A stretch of 64,000 nucleotides of DNA from Chitinophagaceae bacterium. GTDB lineage: Bacteria > Bacteroidota > Bacteroidia > Chitinophagales > Chitinophagaceae. The notes beneath the pieces were generated by a model, which was not told where the DNA came from, searched no databases, and worked only from the letters and a program-made list of their open reading frames with translations. This document shows positions 26,143 to 35,425 of the stretch, in pieces. The DNA is taken from the NCBI GenBank assembly GCA_019638615.1, contig JAHBTL010000002.1, forward strand, positions 248,001 through 312,000, in the 5' to 3' direction. The position numbers and the translations under genes are program-made. Position 1 is the stretch's first letter, and each line of letters begins with the position of its first letter.

Positions 26143-28149
26143 TTATTTTTTCTTTTTTAAAACGATAGGCTCTGCATGTTTCTTTACAATATAGCTGAAG
26201 AATTCCCTGAGGTCATTATACTCCTCGGGCATAAATGTGGTCCTGTTTAATTTGACCCTCGACCGCAGCCTTACTGTTTCTCCCGACTTGTCAATCATAT
26301 ATTCAAAAAAGCCGTCTCCATCTCCAAAATTCACTTTAGCGGACTTTGGTATTTCTTCCAGGGTGTAATCCTGTGGCACTTCCATGCTGAATATATATGT
26401 TTCATCAAAACAGTATGGCATCTCTACGGGGTAAAACCTTTCAGCAGACTTAAAATAATTGCCCTTATAGCCTTCGTTCATCATGGGATTGAAATATACC
26501 ATATCATCCTCCTGTTTGATAACGAAATCGTATTCTACTTTCACCGGCTTTTCAAACTCTGTAAGCATGTCAACCTTTTCTTTGCTTAAAGCAATATCAC
26601 CGGAGTAACCTGTTTGTAAGCTTTTGAAAAAAGACGACTCGCCTTTGGATTTTATATTGGTTCGTATTCCTATTGACTCGTAATATCCGAGATTAGAAGC
26701 AAAGTGTCCTTCAATTTCCCCCGGCTTTGAACTTCTTAAAAAAACAGAAGTAAGCTTTTTTTCTATTAATGAATCCGGGCTAAAATAAAGGGATTGTGCT
26801 ACGCCCGGTAATATAAGTCTTGCATGTCCATTGTAACATTCGCCCGGTAATTTATTGAAGCCTAACGTCGGGTCACTTGCATCCAGGAAATAAATGTGAT
26901 CATCTACTTTTGCCGCACAGATCACATAATTAAACCTGTCGATCAAGGGGTAAAATTCATTGGTAAATCCATGGCTTCTTGTACTTAGTATGATAGGATA
27001 CGCTTCAATATCCTGCTGCTTCAGCATCGCTATCAGCAACATATTGATATCCGCTACGTAACCACTTTTATTTTTATCTATCGTCCTTAACGATTCTGAC
27101 AGGTAAATACCCCTTCTACCGTTACAGGTAAACCTGTCGCGCACATAACTGTATATTTTTTTTGCCTTATCCAGCTTATCATTCACGTTTAGCACTACAG
27201 GCTGCAGTTCATCATTCAGCCAACCATTCGACTTTACAATTCCGTTGCCAAAATAGTCACTTTTCATTAAATCAGTCGCCAGCTTTTCCCAGTTGCCCAT
27301 TATATCCTGAACCGGCTGATCAGGGTAACGTACCTGTGACAATTGAAATTCGATCTTTGAAATATGATTTTGAATGGAAGTCGTAAAACTTTCGGTTTTT
27401 AAAGCAGGGCAGTTTTGAGCTACCCACTTGTGCCTTACAGTATTTGCCGGAACAGTAAACGACCCCGAGCCTGTTGTAGAACTACTATTGGAAATCCGGA
27501 ATTCTTTTCTTGATGACGAAGTAGTATGATCCAGCTTAACGGTTCCCTGCGACAAAAAAACATAATTATAGAAATCGGGGATCGTAACTTCATACTGGCT
27601 CCATAATACAGGGTATTTCCCCTGAAACTCCCAGGGCTGAAGATTATGGATAAAATCTGAAGTTTGAGTATAGCTGAATTCAATGATAGACCCTTCAGCT
27701 AAAGCCGGCAGGGTAAACCGGACAATCATGTGATTTTTGTCGTATTTCTCTTTGAAAACAGACTTCTTGTCCATATCTGTTTCTACCACTTTGCCATTTT
27801 CAAGATTATAAGTGGTACCCTTCAGGTTAAGTAATTTCTCCTCGTTGTTATTTGAAAAATAAAGAAGAATAAATTGATTAGCCGCTTCAAAGCCGTTCTT
27901 GTTGAGGATCTTAATTCTTGCTTGCTTTTTGAAAGTAAGAGAAATACCACTTTTAGTATTTCCTTCAAAGTCAGACTCACCCACATCCGCTATCACCACG
28001 GCGCTAACGCTGGTATCAAACTTGTATTTGGAGAGGTCAAAATCGGCGGGTGTTATCTTTCCGTATTTAAGGTTCAGCTTATCTTGTGCAATAAGCGGAC
28101 TGTGCGCTATACAAAGCAGCACGAGGATAAGGCCAGGGAGTTTTTTCAT
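26143..28149 (-). CDS. Exported DUF3857 and transglutaminase-domain protein (first of a tandem pair)
   Basis: A 668-residue protein with a signal peptide (LILVLLCIAHSPLIAQ). The DUF3857 domain has ISLTFKKQARIKILNKNGFE and GSIIEFSYTQTSDF. In the transglutaminase-like region the expected catalytic Cys position reads KNKSGYVADINMLLIAMLK, with no Cys, and DDHIYFLDASDP follows. This copy therefore probably lacks transglutaminase activity, unlike its downstream neighbour, which keeps GDCKALS. The pair may act as an active and an inactive partner. Confidence 0.85.
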   Translation of the reverse strand: MKKLPGLILVLLCIAHSPLIAQDKLNLKYGKITPADFDLSKYKFDTSVSAVVIADVGESDFEGNTKSGISLTFKKQARIKILNKNGFEAANQFILLYFSNNNEEKLLNLKGTTYNLENGKVVETDMDKKSVFKEKYDKNHMIVRFTLPALAEGSIIEFSYTQTSDFIHNLQPWEFQGKYPVLWSQYEVTIPDFYNYVFLSQGTVKLDHTTSSSRKEFRISNSSSTTGSGSFTVPANTVRHKWVAQNCPALKTESFTTSIQNHISKIEFQLSQVRYPDQPVQDIMGNWEKLATDLMKSDYFGNGIVKSNGWLNDELQPVVLNVNDKLDKAKKIYSYVRDRFTCNGRRGIYLSESLRTIDKNKSGYVADINMLLIAMLKQQDIEAYPIILSTRSHGFTNEFYPLIDRFNYVICAAKVDDHIYFLDASDPTLGFNKLPGECYNGHARLILPGVAQSLYFSPDSLIEKKLTSVFLRSSKPGEIEGHFASNLGYYESIGIRTNIKSKGESSFFKSLQTGYSGDIALSKEKVDMLTEFEKPVKVEYDFVIKQEDDMVYFNPMMNEGYKGNYFKSAERFYPVEMPYCFDETYIFSMEVPQDYTLEEIPKSAKVNFGDGDGFFEYMIDKSGETVRLRSRVKLNRTTFMPEEYNDLREFFSYIVKKHAEPIVLKKKK

Positions 28150-28374
28150 GATTAATGAGATTAAGTTCAGGGATTGGGGCGCAAGTTATATTTTTTATAC
28201 ATCAGTTCTGTATATCTGATCAAATTATTTTTTTATTAAATACCTGCACCCTTACTGTGTTCATAAACAATAAAGCAACGGAATCAGGCTTTAATTATTG
28301 TGGCATCACCCGTGCCGTGGAATGGAGATGACCCCGAAGACAGGGGTAAATAAAATGCCGGTGACCCAAAAGTA

Positions 28375-28977
28375 TCAGCGTTGTAATTTTGTACCTTCAT
28401 AAATATCAGCGAGGGGTAATATAAGTTCAACTGTCCGGATAAGCAATGCTTCTTTTAATGATCTGTATTCTTCCAGTTCCCAATGAGTGGCGGTGTTTAT
28501 ACGAAACGCTTCAATGGCTATACTTTCCGAATCAATCAGTATATATTCTTTAAGAGAAGGGATATCTCTGTATAACCTGAATTTCTCACCACGGTCATAT
28601 CCCCGGGCAGAAGGTGATAATATTTCAATAATAACGGAAGGTTCAACAACGTATTCTTCGTCGCCCTCATCCACTATATCCCGACAAATGATCGAAATAT
28701 CAGGATAGGTGAACAGCGTGTTTTCAGGAATATGAATACGCAGGTCGCTGCCATATGGCTGGCAGGCATTACCTTGTAACAAAGCAGCTAATCTGCCAAA
28801 AAGATTCGAATAAATTTTATTGTGCCGTTTACCTGCACCAGCCATGGCAAATACTTCTCCCTGGTAATATTCATGCTTTTGCTGAACACTCCGCTCCCAT
28901 TCAAGATACTCCGCAGGAGTCAGTTTTTTCTTACCGTAAGGAGCAGCGGGCTCGCGTATTTCCATGCTTATTGGCAA
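28375..28977 (-). CDS. Uma2-family (DUF820) putative endonuclease
   Basis: A 200-residue protein with the Uma2 arrangement: [20 protein letters not shown] near the start, [16 protein letters not shown], then the PD-(D/E)XK-like core [40 protein letters not shown] and [12 protein letters not shown]. The family is multi-copy in many free-living bacteria, and its targets are unknown. It has no nearby partner gene. Confidence 0.88.
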   Translation of the reverse strand: MPISMEIREPAAPYGKKKLTPAEYLEWERSVQQKHEYYQGEVFAMAGAGKRHNKIYSNLFGRLAALLQGNACQPYGSDLRIHIPENTLFTYPDISIICRDIVDEGDEEYVVEPSVIIEILSPSARGYDRGEKFRLYRDIPSLKEYILIDSESIAIEAFRINTATHWELEEYRSLKEALLIRTVELILPLADIYEGTKLQR

Positions 28978-29144
28978 TTTACAAAATTATCTGTCAACAT
29001 TACTGTGCGAAGGTAACAGGTAACCCGTTGCGGCAAAATATATAACATCATTGGAGGTAGCACAAAATCATGCTGGTCGGGAGATTTTGCTTTACAACAC
29101 TGCTCACTTCAGGATTATTTAGCTGTAAGATACAAATTAACTAC

Positions 29145-29750
29145 TTAAAACTGCCACCCCACCTTCAGCATGAGCCGGTTAAACCGGTAGGAAAGCTTTT
29201 GCATATCCGTATTTTCCGTTTCCTGGGGCGTTCCTATATTATATTTATTGGTGGTTGTTTTAATCGCGTTAAAGGCTTTGTGCGAATAACCGGCGCTTAA
29301 CAGCAGGGCATTTCCTTTGTTGAACTGAATGGCATATCCCAGTCCTCCGTCAAAATACAACCGCGCGTTGTAATGATTTTTCACCTCATAGTACCCCCAG
29401 GGACCTTCGTTACGCTGATCTTCATTTTTAACCCAGGGTATGTTGTACCCGCCATCAGCATAAAAAAACAACGCGTTCTTTTTTAAGGGAATCTCTTTCT
29501 TCAATTCAAGAAACAGGGGTACTGACCTGTAACGGTAAAAATCCAGTCCCACACCCACGCCCGCAAACCAGCCGTTTACCGCAAAGCCATTTACACTTTG
29601 TATACCCGCCGATACGGCATTGTTCCCATTAGTGAGTGATACTTGTTGCACAGAATGAAATACCGCTTTACCGGCAGCCACCTTTTGCTGAGCATTTACA
29701 GAGCAGGTAAACGCCAGCAACAACATACCTGCAATTAAAATGTTTTTCAT
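29145..29750 (-). CDS. Small outer-membrane beta-barrel-like protein
   Basis: A 201-residue protein with a signal peptide (ILIAGMLLLAFTCSVNA) followed by alternating aromatic/hydrophobic strands: GWFAGVGVGLDFYR, ALFFYADGGYNIPW, ARLYFDGGLGYAIQF, ALLLSAGYSHKAF and a final LMLKVGWQF ending in Phe. The terminal aromatic residue is the usual outer-membrane insertion signal. It lies 39 nt after the anti-sigma/porin fusion gene on the same strand and is likely in the same operon. Confidence 0.72.
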   Translation of the reverse strand: MKNILIAGMLLLAFTCSVNAQQKVAAGKAVFHSVQQVSLTNGNNAVSAGIQSVNGFAVNGWFAGVGVGLDFYRYRSVPLFLELKKEIPLKKNALFFYADGGYNIPWVKNEDQRNEGPWGYYEVKNHYNARLYFDGGLGYAIQFNKGNALLLSAGYSHKAFNAIKTTTNKYNIGTPQETENTDMQKLSYRFNRLMLKVGWQF

Positions 29751-29789
29751 TTTGATGTTTGTATTTTGCCAGGAAAAATGCCATATTCA

Positions 29790-31337
29790 TCAATCCTTCC
29801 ACAGCACCCATTGCATTTTTAAGCCTGCGTACTTTAAATTTTGTTTTGAACCGGAAGAAGGTTTGGTAAGGTCTGAAAAATTGTATTGAACCATTGGACC
29901 AACATACAACGGACGCCTGCTGTGTTGAAAAAGCTTAGCCGATATACCTGTATAGATACCAGTCTGGAATTTATTAAACAAACCGTCATCTGCATAATAA
30001 ACACCTGTTTGCGAATTATAGTGCACCGCGGTAGTGTTTACAAGATATCCCAGCGCCAAGCCTACATCCAGTTGAAGCGGCAGCCTGATACCCTTATTGA
30101 TCTGCCACTGTATGCCCAGCGGAACCTGTACAAAATGGTAGCGGTTTGTATAATCAATTGCTCCATTGCTGGAGGGATAGTAGCCGGCAAACCTTGCATT
30201 GGCGTTGAACACAGCGTTATTTTGCTGATTAAAGATTAAAACATTGCCGACTTTTCTTTCGGTAGTATACAAGCTATACGCTGCTCCAAAACTGAGAGCC
30301 AGTTTCTCTTTTACGTACCATTTTCCAAATCCGCCCGCACTCCAGGCCAAGCCAGTTTTAACCGGCGATGCAGGAGGCGGCGCAGCAACAAGATAGTTAT
30401 TTTGAGCGCTGCCCACGAAAGACATATCCGGCGACGGCTGTGACAACTGGTAATCCGTTCCGGATTTTTCAAATAAACCGTCCTTAAAAATGTCCGATAA
30501 TCCTCGGCCTACCGTTGAAATGCCCGCTTGTGCCGAGATACCCCATTCCCAGGATTTTCTTTTACCCAGTTTTACAACTGCTTTATTGTTTTCCCAAATG
30601 AAATTTTTCAGTTCCTTTTCCGAGTCAGCATCCTTCAAACCATTGTATCCGTTCACCTGCTGGTAAGTACCCGTAACGGGTTTACCTGCTGCATTTTGAC
30701 TGCCTGCGAGGGATGTTTGATCTTCATTATTCTTCACTTCTTCTTTCTGCATGTCCCCGCTTGTTCTTTCCGCATCTATGCTTTTTGAAGTAACAACATT
30801 TTTATTGCTCAGACCGGTTTTTAAAGCACCTGCCACACCGTTCCGGTCAGCGCTGCCGTTATTACTATTGAATACGCTTCCGTTCCCGGAAGGCTTTACC
30901 ACCGCTATATCTGCGGATCCTTTTTTATTGTCCGCATTTGCAATCCCTGCTTTTGCTGCATCCACCGCAAGGGCTGCTTCCGGAATCCGGGAATTAGCCT
31001 CAGGTGTTGAGATGCTATTGCTATTTTGGGCGCTACCGGAAGCAGCCGGTTCACCATTGACCGTACTCCCGGCTTCTTCACGTTCGTTAACTGCTGTAAC
31101 CGCATTGACTTCTTCTGAAGTGGCTTTTTGTGAAAAATCCTTACCTCCTTCTCCGGCAATCCAATATCCCCCTCCTGCCAGTAAAAGCAACAATGCCGGC
31201 AGCCAGAATAACACCCGTCTGCGTTTTTTCTCCCGGGTTATTTTTTCCTGCACCTTTGGCCACACCGCCTCAGACGGCTTCAGCTTCATATCGCTGAAGA
31301 TCTGCTGCACCTGCTTTTCAAAATCATTTTCCGGCAT
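29790..31337 (-). CDS. Anti-sigma-like/outer-membrane barrel fusion protein
   Basis: A 515-residue protein. Residues 1-40 are charged and cytosolic (QVQQIFSDMKLKPSEAVWPKVQ), followed by a basic stop and one transmembrane helix (LFWLPALLLLLAGGGYWIA, about 43-61). A long Ala/Asn/Ser/Gly-rich linker runs to about 255. From about 260 a porin-like barrel begins (WEWGISAQAGISTVG, LALSFGAAYSLYTTE, VQVPLGIQWQINKGI, MVQYNFSDL). It begins 14 nt inside the sigma-factor gene. This arrangement would connect an inner-membrane sigma regulator with an outer-membrane barrel. Confidence 0.75.
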   Translation of the reverse strand: MPENDFEKQVQQIFSDMKLKPSEAVWPKVQEKITREKKRRRVLFWLPALLLLLAGGGYWIAGEGGKDFSQKATSEEVNAVTAVNEREEAGSTVNGEPAASGSAQNSNSISTPEANSRIPEAALAVDAAKAGIANADNKKGSADIAVVKPSGNGSVFNSNNGSADRNGVAGALKTGLSNKNVVTSKSIDAERTSGDMQKEEVKNNEDQTSLAGSQNAAGKPVTGTYQQVNGYNGLKDADSEKELKNFIWENNKAVVKLGKRKSWEWGISAQAGISTVGRGLSDIFKDGLFEKSGTDYQLSQPSPDMSFVGSAQNNYLVAAPPPASPVKTGLAWSAGGFGKWYVKEKLALSFGAAYSLYTTERKVGNVLIFNQQNNAVFNANARFAGYYPSSNGAIDYTNRYHFVQVPLGIQWQINKGIRLPLQLDVGLALGYLVNTTAVHYNSQTGVYYADDGLFNKFQTGIYTGISAKLFQHSRRPLYVGPMVQYNFSDLTKPSSGSKQNLKYAGLKMQWVLWKD

Positions 31338-31887
31338 ATTGTCCCAGTTTAGCTTCTACAGAATGTCTTTCAATCCAGTTGATCAACAGGTTTCTTGCCC
31401 GCATATACTGAGAGCGGGAAGTGCCCTCATTTATACCCAGTATTTCACCTATTTCCACATGGGTATATCCTTCTACTGCATGCATGTTAAATACGGTTTG
31501 ATAGCCGGTAGGCAATTGCCTTACCAGGTTTGCTAATTCTTTTGCCTGCATATGCACCTGCGGATTATCTTCCGATACAGGATGCAACGTGAGCTCTGTA
31601 AATGAAAGGTCGTATTGATATTTACTGTTTTGTTTCAGGTAATTGATAGCAGTATTTACCATAATACGCCTTATCCATGCTCCCAGTTCGCCTTCCGAGC
31701 GATATTGATGCAGGCATTTGAACACTTTTACAAATCCTTCCTGTAGCACATCTTCGGCATCTGCCAACGATTTGGTATATCTATAACAAACCGCCAGCAT
31801 CTGTTCAGCAAAAAGTTCATACAATTTTTGCTGGGCCAACACTTTTCCTTTCAGGCAATCCTTTACCAGTTGTTGATAGTCAGTCAT
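31324..31887 (-). CDS. ECF RNA polymerase sigma factor
   Basis: A 187-residue sigma-70 factor of the extracytoplasmic-function group. Region 2 is seen in EQMLAVCYRYTKSLADAEDV with LQEGFVKVFKCLHQYRSEGE and WIRRIMVNTAINYLKQ. Region 4 is LPTGYQTVFNMHAVEGYTHV followed by EIGEILGINEGTSRSQ and YMRARNLL. The next gene begins inside its 3' end and encodes the likely anti-sigma domain, the common arrangement in Chitinophagaceae. Confidence 0.93.
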   Translation of the reverse strand: MTDYQQLVKDCLKGKVLAQQKLYELFAEQMLAVCYRYTKSLADAEDVLQEGFVKVFKCLHQYRSEGELGAWIRRIMVNTAINYLKQNSKYQYDLSFTELTLHPVSEDNPQVHMQAKELANLVRQLPTGYQTVFNMHAVEGYTHVEIGEILGINEGTSRSQYMRARNLLINWIERHSVEAKLGQYAGK

Positions 31888-31906
31888 CCGGATCTACAAA
31901 TAAGGT

Positions 31907-31933
31907 GACAATGCTACATCATATTCCGTTGCA
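31907..31933 (-). promoter_or_regulatory. Possible ECF-type promoter before the sigma gene
   Basis: TGCAAC (31928-31933) and GTC (31907-31909) on the minus strand are separated by 18 nt and lie 20-45 nt before the sigma-factor ATG. The words resemble ECF -35/-10 elements. A similar pair, 17 nt apart, precedes the gene at 57215. Autoregulation is inferred. Confidence 0.3.
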
Positions 31934-32059
31934 CAAAACTTTCTTTTTTTTAAACCGCCAAAATGAGTGTCGAACGGCAGTTCCTGCGTTTCTTTTGTAC
32001 CCATTTCCCCTTGACATATCATATTTTACTGGTTATCACCTACTTACTACCTTCGCATC

Positions 32060-32704
32060 ATGGCAGTTTATGCATTACGGAATGAATTGATATTTCCGCC
32101 TGTTCATTTGGCTGAGCCGGACGGATTGCTGGCAATGGGCGGCGACCTGAGTGTGGAAAGGCTGCTGCTGGCATATAAAAGCGGTATATTTCCATGGTAC
32201 GAAGGAGATGTTCCGTTATGGTGGTGCCCCGATCCCAGGTTCGTACTTTTTCCGGAAAACCTTAAAATAACCAGGAGCATGCAACAGGTTATACGGAAAA
32301 ATACTTTTCGTTTTACGATCAATCAGGATTTTGCTTCGGTGATCCACCATTGTAAAACCAGCCCGAGACCCGGGCAAGCCGGCACATGGATAACCGACGA
32401 AGTAGAAAGGGCTTACAGCAGGATGCATAAAGCCGGGTTTGCGCACAGTGCCGAAGCCTGGCTGAACGATCAACTGGTGGGGGGCTTGTATGGCATACGG
32501 CTGGGAAAGTTTTTTTTTGGAGAAAGCATGTTCAGTCATGCCAGCAATGCCAGCAAGTTTGCTTTTATCAAGTATGTGGAACATGTATGTAGCGAAGGGG
32601 TGGCATTGATAGATTGCCAGGTATATACTCCTCATCTCGAAAGCCTGGGAGCACAAATGATCCCAAGGCAGCAATTCATCCAGCTACTAAATCAATTATT
32701 ATAA
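32060..32704 (+). CDS. aat: Leucyl/phenylalanyl-tRNA-protein transferase
   Basis: Aat adds Leu or Phe from aminoacyl-tRNA to the N-terminus of proteins with N-terminal Arg or Lys, feeding the N-degron pathway through ClpS/ClpAP. The 214-residue protein has FPPVHLAEPDGLLAMGGDLS, YKSGIFPWYEGDVPLWWCPD, PRPGQAGTWITDEVERAY and GGLYGIRLGKFFFGESMFS, all diagnostic. A TACCTTCG box about 10 nt before the ATG resembles the phylum's -7 element. Its stop codon overlaps the end of the convergent pirin-like gene by a few bases. Confidence 0.95.
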   Translation: MAVYALRNELIFPPVHLAEPDGLLAMGGDLSVERLLLAYKSGIFPWYEGDVPLWWCPDPRFVLFPENLKITRSMQQVIRKNTFRFTINQDFASVIHHCKTSPRPGQAGTWITDEVERAYSRMHKAGFAHSAEAWLNDQLVGGLYGIRLGKFFFGESMFSHASNASKFAFIKYVEHVCSEGVALIDCQVYTPHLESLGAQMIPRQQFIQLLNQLL

Positions 32705-33400
32705 ACCTACTTCTGCTATCAACAGGATGGCATCGTTACTCAAAGCCTCTGCTTCTACGTTGCTGCCAATATTCCACAAGGCTAAACCATCCCGTTCATG
32801 CAATAACCGGTATTGTACTTCAAAAGCTCCTTCAATTACATAGGCATATATACCGCCATATTTATCATCCGGCTGATATACAATGTCGGCCCTGCCCTCC
32901 AGTTTGGCAATGCTTAATGTAAAAGGCAACCCGGTGTTGGGAGAGGTAAGAGGAATTAACCGGTTCTTACAATTGTTTATATTGAATTCTGTTATTTCAC
33001 TATAATCAGCAGATGAAGTTGCTACCGGCTTAAATCTGATCTGAAGATAATTAACCGGTTTGTCGTATGGATTTTCAATTTCGATCACTGTTCCGGGCGA
33101 AGTAAGTTTTATTTGCGCTTCACCGGCAATAATAGCTGCTTTATAGCCCGTAGAATCATTGTATACAATACCGCCAGCAACAGGGAGGAAAACAATATAC
33201 CCATCCTCTTCAATATACATTTTTATTGCTTCTCCCGCTCCCAGCGTATCATCATTTAAAAGACAAAGGTTGCCAAATGCGGCTTTGTGCTCGTTAAAGT
33301 AATTACCTGAGTTGAAAGTTTTACAACTCCTCATGACATTTGTTTCATTTACGCCTCTTTCCTTAGCCAGGTAGATTTTAGCGCTCGACTGCTCTGTCAT
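32699..33400 (-). CDS. Pirin/quercetinase-like cupin protein
   Basis: A 233-residue protein read from ATG at 33400; an upstream in-frame ATG at 33433 lies inside the preceding gene. Features are CLLNDDTLGAGEAIKMYIEE, FLPVAGGIVYND, GTVIEIENPYDKPVNYLQIRF and a second beta-rich half with YAYVIEGAFEVQYRLLHERD. This is the bicupin layout of pirin-like proteins, though the usual metal-binding His residues of active pirins are not evident. The preceding gene ends at 33402, 1 nt before the start, so both are coupled. Confidence 0.65.
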   Translation of the reverse strand: MTEQSSAKIYLAKERGVNETNVMRSCKTFNSGNYFNEHKAAFGNLCLLNDDTLGAGEAIKMYIEEDGYIVFLPVAGGIVYNDSTGYKAAIIAGEAQIKLTSPGTVIEIENPYDKPVNYLQIRFKPVATSSADYSEITEFNINNCKNRLIPLTSPNTGLPFTLSIAKLEGRADIVYQPDDKYGGIYAYVIEGAFEVQYRLLHERDGLALWNIGSNVEAEALSNDAILLIAEVGL

Positions 33401-33401
33401 T

Positions 33402-33899
33402 TTAAATGCTTTTATATGAATGAATGGTAACAAAAGGCTGTATGCGATAAAGATGCATCTGTGCCTCTGTATCGTTACCGGTAGCAGACAATAACAAATA
33501 CTCTCCTATGGTTTCATGCCATTTGAATGCATTGCTAAAAAAATGTATCGCCACACTGTGCACAGATTTGTTCTGAACATCCGAATTGATTATCTCAAAA
33601 TAAAAACCGGAGAAGCTTAAAAACGTTTTACCGATGTTATTTACCACATCCGGTATTTTATTATTAAGCTGCTTTATATAATTAACCGCAGCGGCGCTCA
33701 CCAGAAAATGGAGCTTTTCTGATGCAGGCACATGCATTATCAACTGCGAGAAGCTATGATATTTTCTCTCCTGGTCGTATAATTGCGCCTGCATTTTAAA
33801 CTCTTTCCACGTATCTTCAAAAATCAGCCTTTCCCACTCCTGCTGAGATCGTGAGTCTATGATTTTCCTGTAACACAATGTGATGATCCTGGTTTCCAT
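33402..33899 (-). CDS. Hypothetical protein upstream of the pirin-like gene
   Basis: A 165-residue protein, not recognised. It has no signal peptide or transmembrane segment. It is rich in His, Phe and Tyr (SFSQLIMHVPASEKLHF, SGFYFEIINSD, AIHFFSNAFKWHET). It is packed 10 nt after the dioxygenase gene and directly before the pirin-like gene on the same strand, so these three may form an operon. Confidence 0.6.
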   Translation of the reverse strand: METRIITLCYRKIIDSRSQQEWERLIFEDTWKEFKMQAQLYDQERKYHSFSQLIMHVPASEKLHFLVSAAAVNYIKQLNNKIPDVVNNIGKTFLSFSGFYFEIINSDVQNKSVHSVAIHFFSNAFKWHETIGEYLLLSATGNDTEAQMHLYRIQPFVTIHSYKSI

Positions 33900-33909
33900 T
33901 GCGTGGGTT

Positions 33910-34626
33910 TTACGGTACGTTCAGTTGAATAGCCAGGGTGAAACCATTGGTTTTATCGCCGATAACTTTTGCTGTTTCCACACCATTCTTATCATCGCTG
34001 AACACATTATCATTCGCATTATACGTGTAGCCCGTCATTCCCTTGCCATACCCGTTCACTTCCAGCAATGCGCTTCCTGTTCCTTCGGGAAATGCTATCT
34101 GCGTAACTTTAAGCGAAGTGCCTGATGAGTTGTAAATATGTACATGTATATGCGTTGCCCTGCCCTGATACCAGCCGGGAAATATAGTAGTAAATGTCAC
34201 CAACCCATTACCATCTGTAACCTGGCGTCCCCGTAAAAAATGAACAGATGTATAGTTGGCAGATTGCATTTGAGTAGATCCGTACTCTGAATAATTGCCT
34301 TCAGCATCACAATGCCAGATATCTACGATTGCGCCTGTCAGTGCCGCACAACTTTTGCTTACCTGCCCGATGGTAATGTTTACAGTCATTTCATAACCGG
34401 TACGGCCATCGGTGATATCGCTCCTTTCATATGCCGAAGGGTTTTTGGTTGGAAAAGGCCCTTCCGTTTCCGTAGGGGCAACAACGCATGTATCCGAGCC
34501 GGTGCCTCCGGTTGTTGCAGCTTCATCTGCAATCACATCATTTTTTTTACAGCTGTTGGCCAGGGGGGCAACAAAAGACAAACCAAGAGCAGCGAAACCC
34601 TGTTTCAAAAAAAGCTTTCTTTCCAT
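33910..34626 (-). CDS. Exported intradiol ring-cleavage dioxygenase-like protein
   Basis: A 238-residue protein starting at 34626 (an alternative ATG lies at 34632). The N-terminus has KLFLKQGFAALGLSFVAPLA with Cys soon after (NSCKK), suggesting export and perhaps lipid anchoring. The dioxygenase domain shows TETEGPFPTKNPSAYERSDI, GAIVDIWHCDAEGNYSEYG with an iron-binding Tyr, and TIFPGWYQGRATHIHVHIY with Tyr, His and His ligands. Intradiol enzymes open catechols; in secreted versions the substrate is unclear. Confidence 0.88.
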   Translation of the reverse strand: MERKLFLKQGFAALGLSFVAPLANSCKKNDVIADEAATTGGTGSDTCVVAPTETEGPFPTKNPSAYERSDITDGRTGYEMTVNITIGQVSKSCAALTGAIVDIWHCDAEGNYSEYGSTQMQSANYTSVHFLRGRQVTDGNGLVTFTTIFPGWYQGRATHIHVHIYNSSGTSLKVTQIAFPEGTGSALLEVNGYGKGMTGYTYNANDNVFSDDKNGVETAKVIGDKTNGFTLAIQLNVP

Positions 34627-34732
34627 AACCATATTTTTAAAGTGGAAAATGAATACACAACAAATATGATAATGAAGAAACTGCCAATAAAAAAAATGCG
34701 GTAAACCTGAAAAAAACTGCGGTATAAGATAT

Positions 34733-35425
34733 CTATCTGTTAAAGTGCTTTAAGAAATTTTCCTCGTAGCTGCTGCCGAGCGGAAGCTTTACATCACCAA
34801 TGGAAATAACTTTACTACGCAGGCTTTCTACCCGGTGGAGCGGTACAACATAAGAACGATGGATACGGATAAAATCCGCGGGAGGTAATTTGTCAAGAAT
34901 AGTTTTAAATGTCATTCTTGTAATCACCGGTTTTTGATTGGTAAGGTGGATCTTCAGGTAATCATCATATCCTTCGATATACAAAATATCGGCTACATTT
35001 ATTTTAACAAGCATATAATCTGCTCTTACAAAAAGGTATTGATCCTTTGTCTTCTCCCTTTCTCTCAGGAAGCTATGATATTCCCTGGCTTTTTCGGCAG
35101 CCTGCAGGAATCTTTTGTAAGTAAATGGCTTGAGCAAATAATCCACTGCATTCAGGTTAAAGCCTTCTACCGCATATTCAGCGTAGGCGGTAGTAAAAAT
35201 AGCCATCGTATCCTGCTGCACGGCCTTATACAGGTCAATACCGCTTAATGATGGCATATGTATATCCAGGAAAACCAGGTCGACAGGAAATTTTCGCAAA
35301 TGCTTCAGCGCTTCTGTAGGCTGATTAAAAGTTTTTTCCAAATGTATAAAGCCTGTCCGGCTGCAAAAGTTCTGTATGATGCTGAGTGCAGGTATTTCAT
35401 CGTCTATTGCTATTGCCTGTATCAT
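34733..35425 (-). CDS. LytTR-family response regulator
   Basis: A 230-residue regulator with an N-terminal receiver domain (AIAIDDEIPAL, phospho-acceptor in LVFLDIHMPSLSG, AIFTTAYAEYAVEGF, LLKPF) and a C-terminal LytTR DNA-binding domain (YLFVRADYMLVKINVADILY, IRIHRSYVVPLHRVESL, LPLGSSYEENFLKHF). Its start overlaps the end of the kinase gene by 4 nt, so the pair is coupled. Confidence 0.94.
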   Translation of the reverse strand: MIQAIAIDDEIPALSIIQNFCSRTGFIHLEKTFNQPTEALKHLRKFPVDLVFLDIHMPSLSGIDLYKAVQQDTMAIFTTAYAEYAVEGFNLNAVDYLLKPFTYKRFLQAAEKAREYHSFLREREKTKDQYLFVRADYMLVKINVADILYIEGYDDYLKIHLTNQKPVITRMTFKTILDKLPPADFIRIHRSYVVPLHRVESLRSKVISIGDVKLPLGSSYEENFLKHFNR

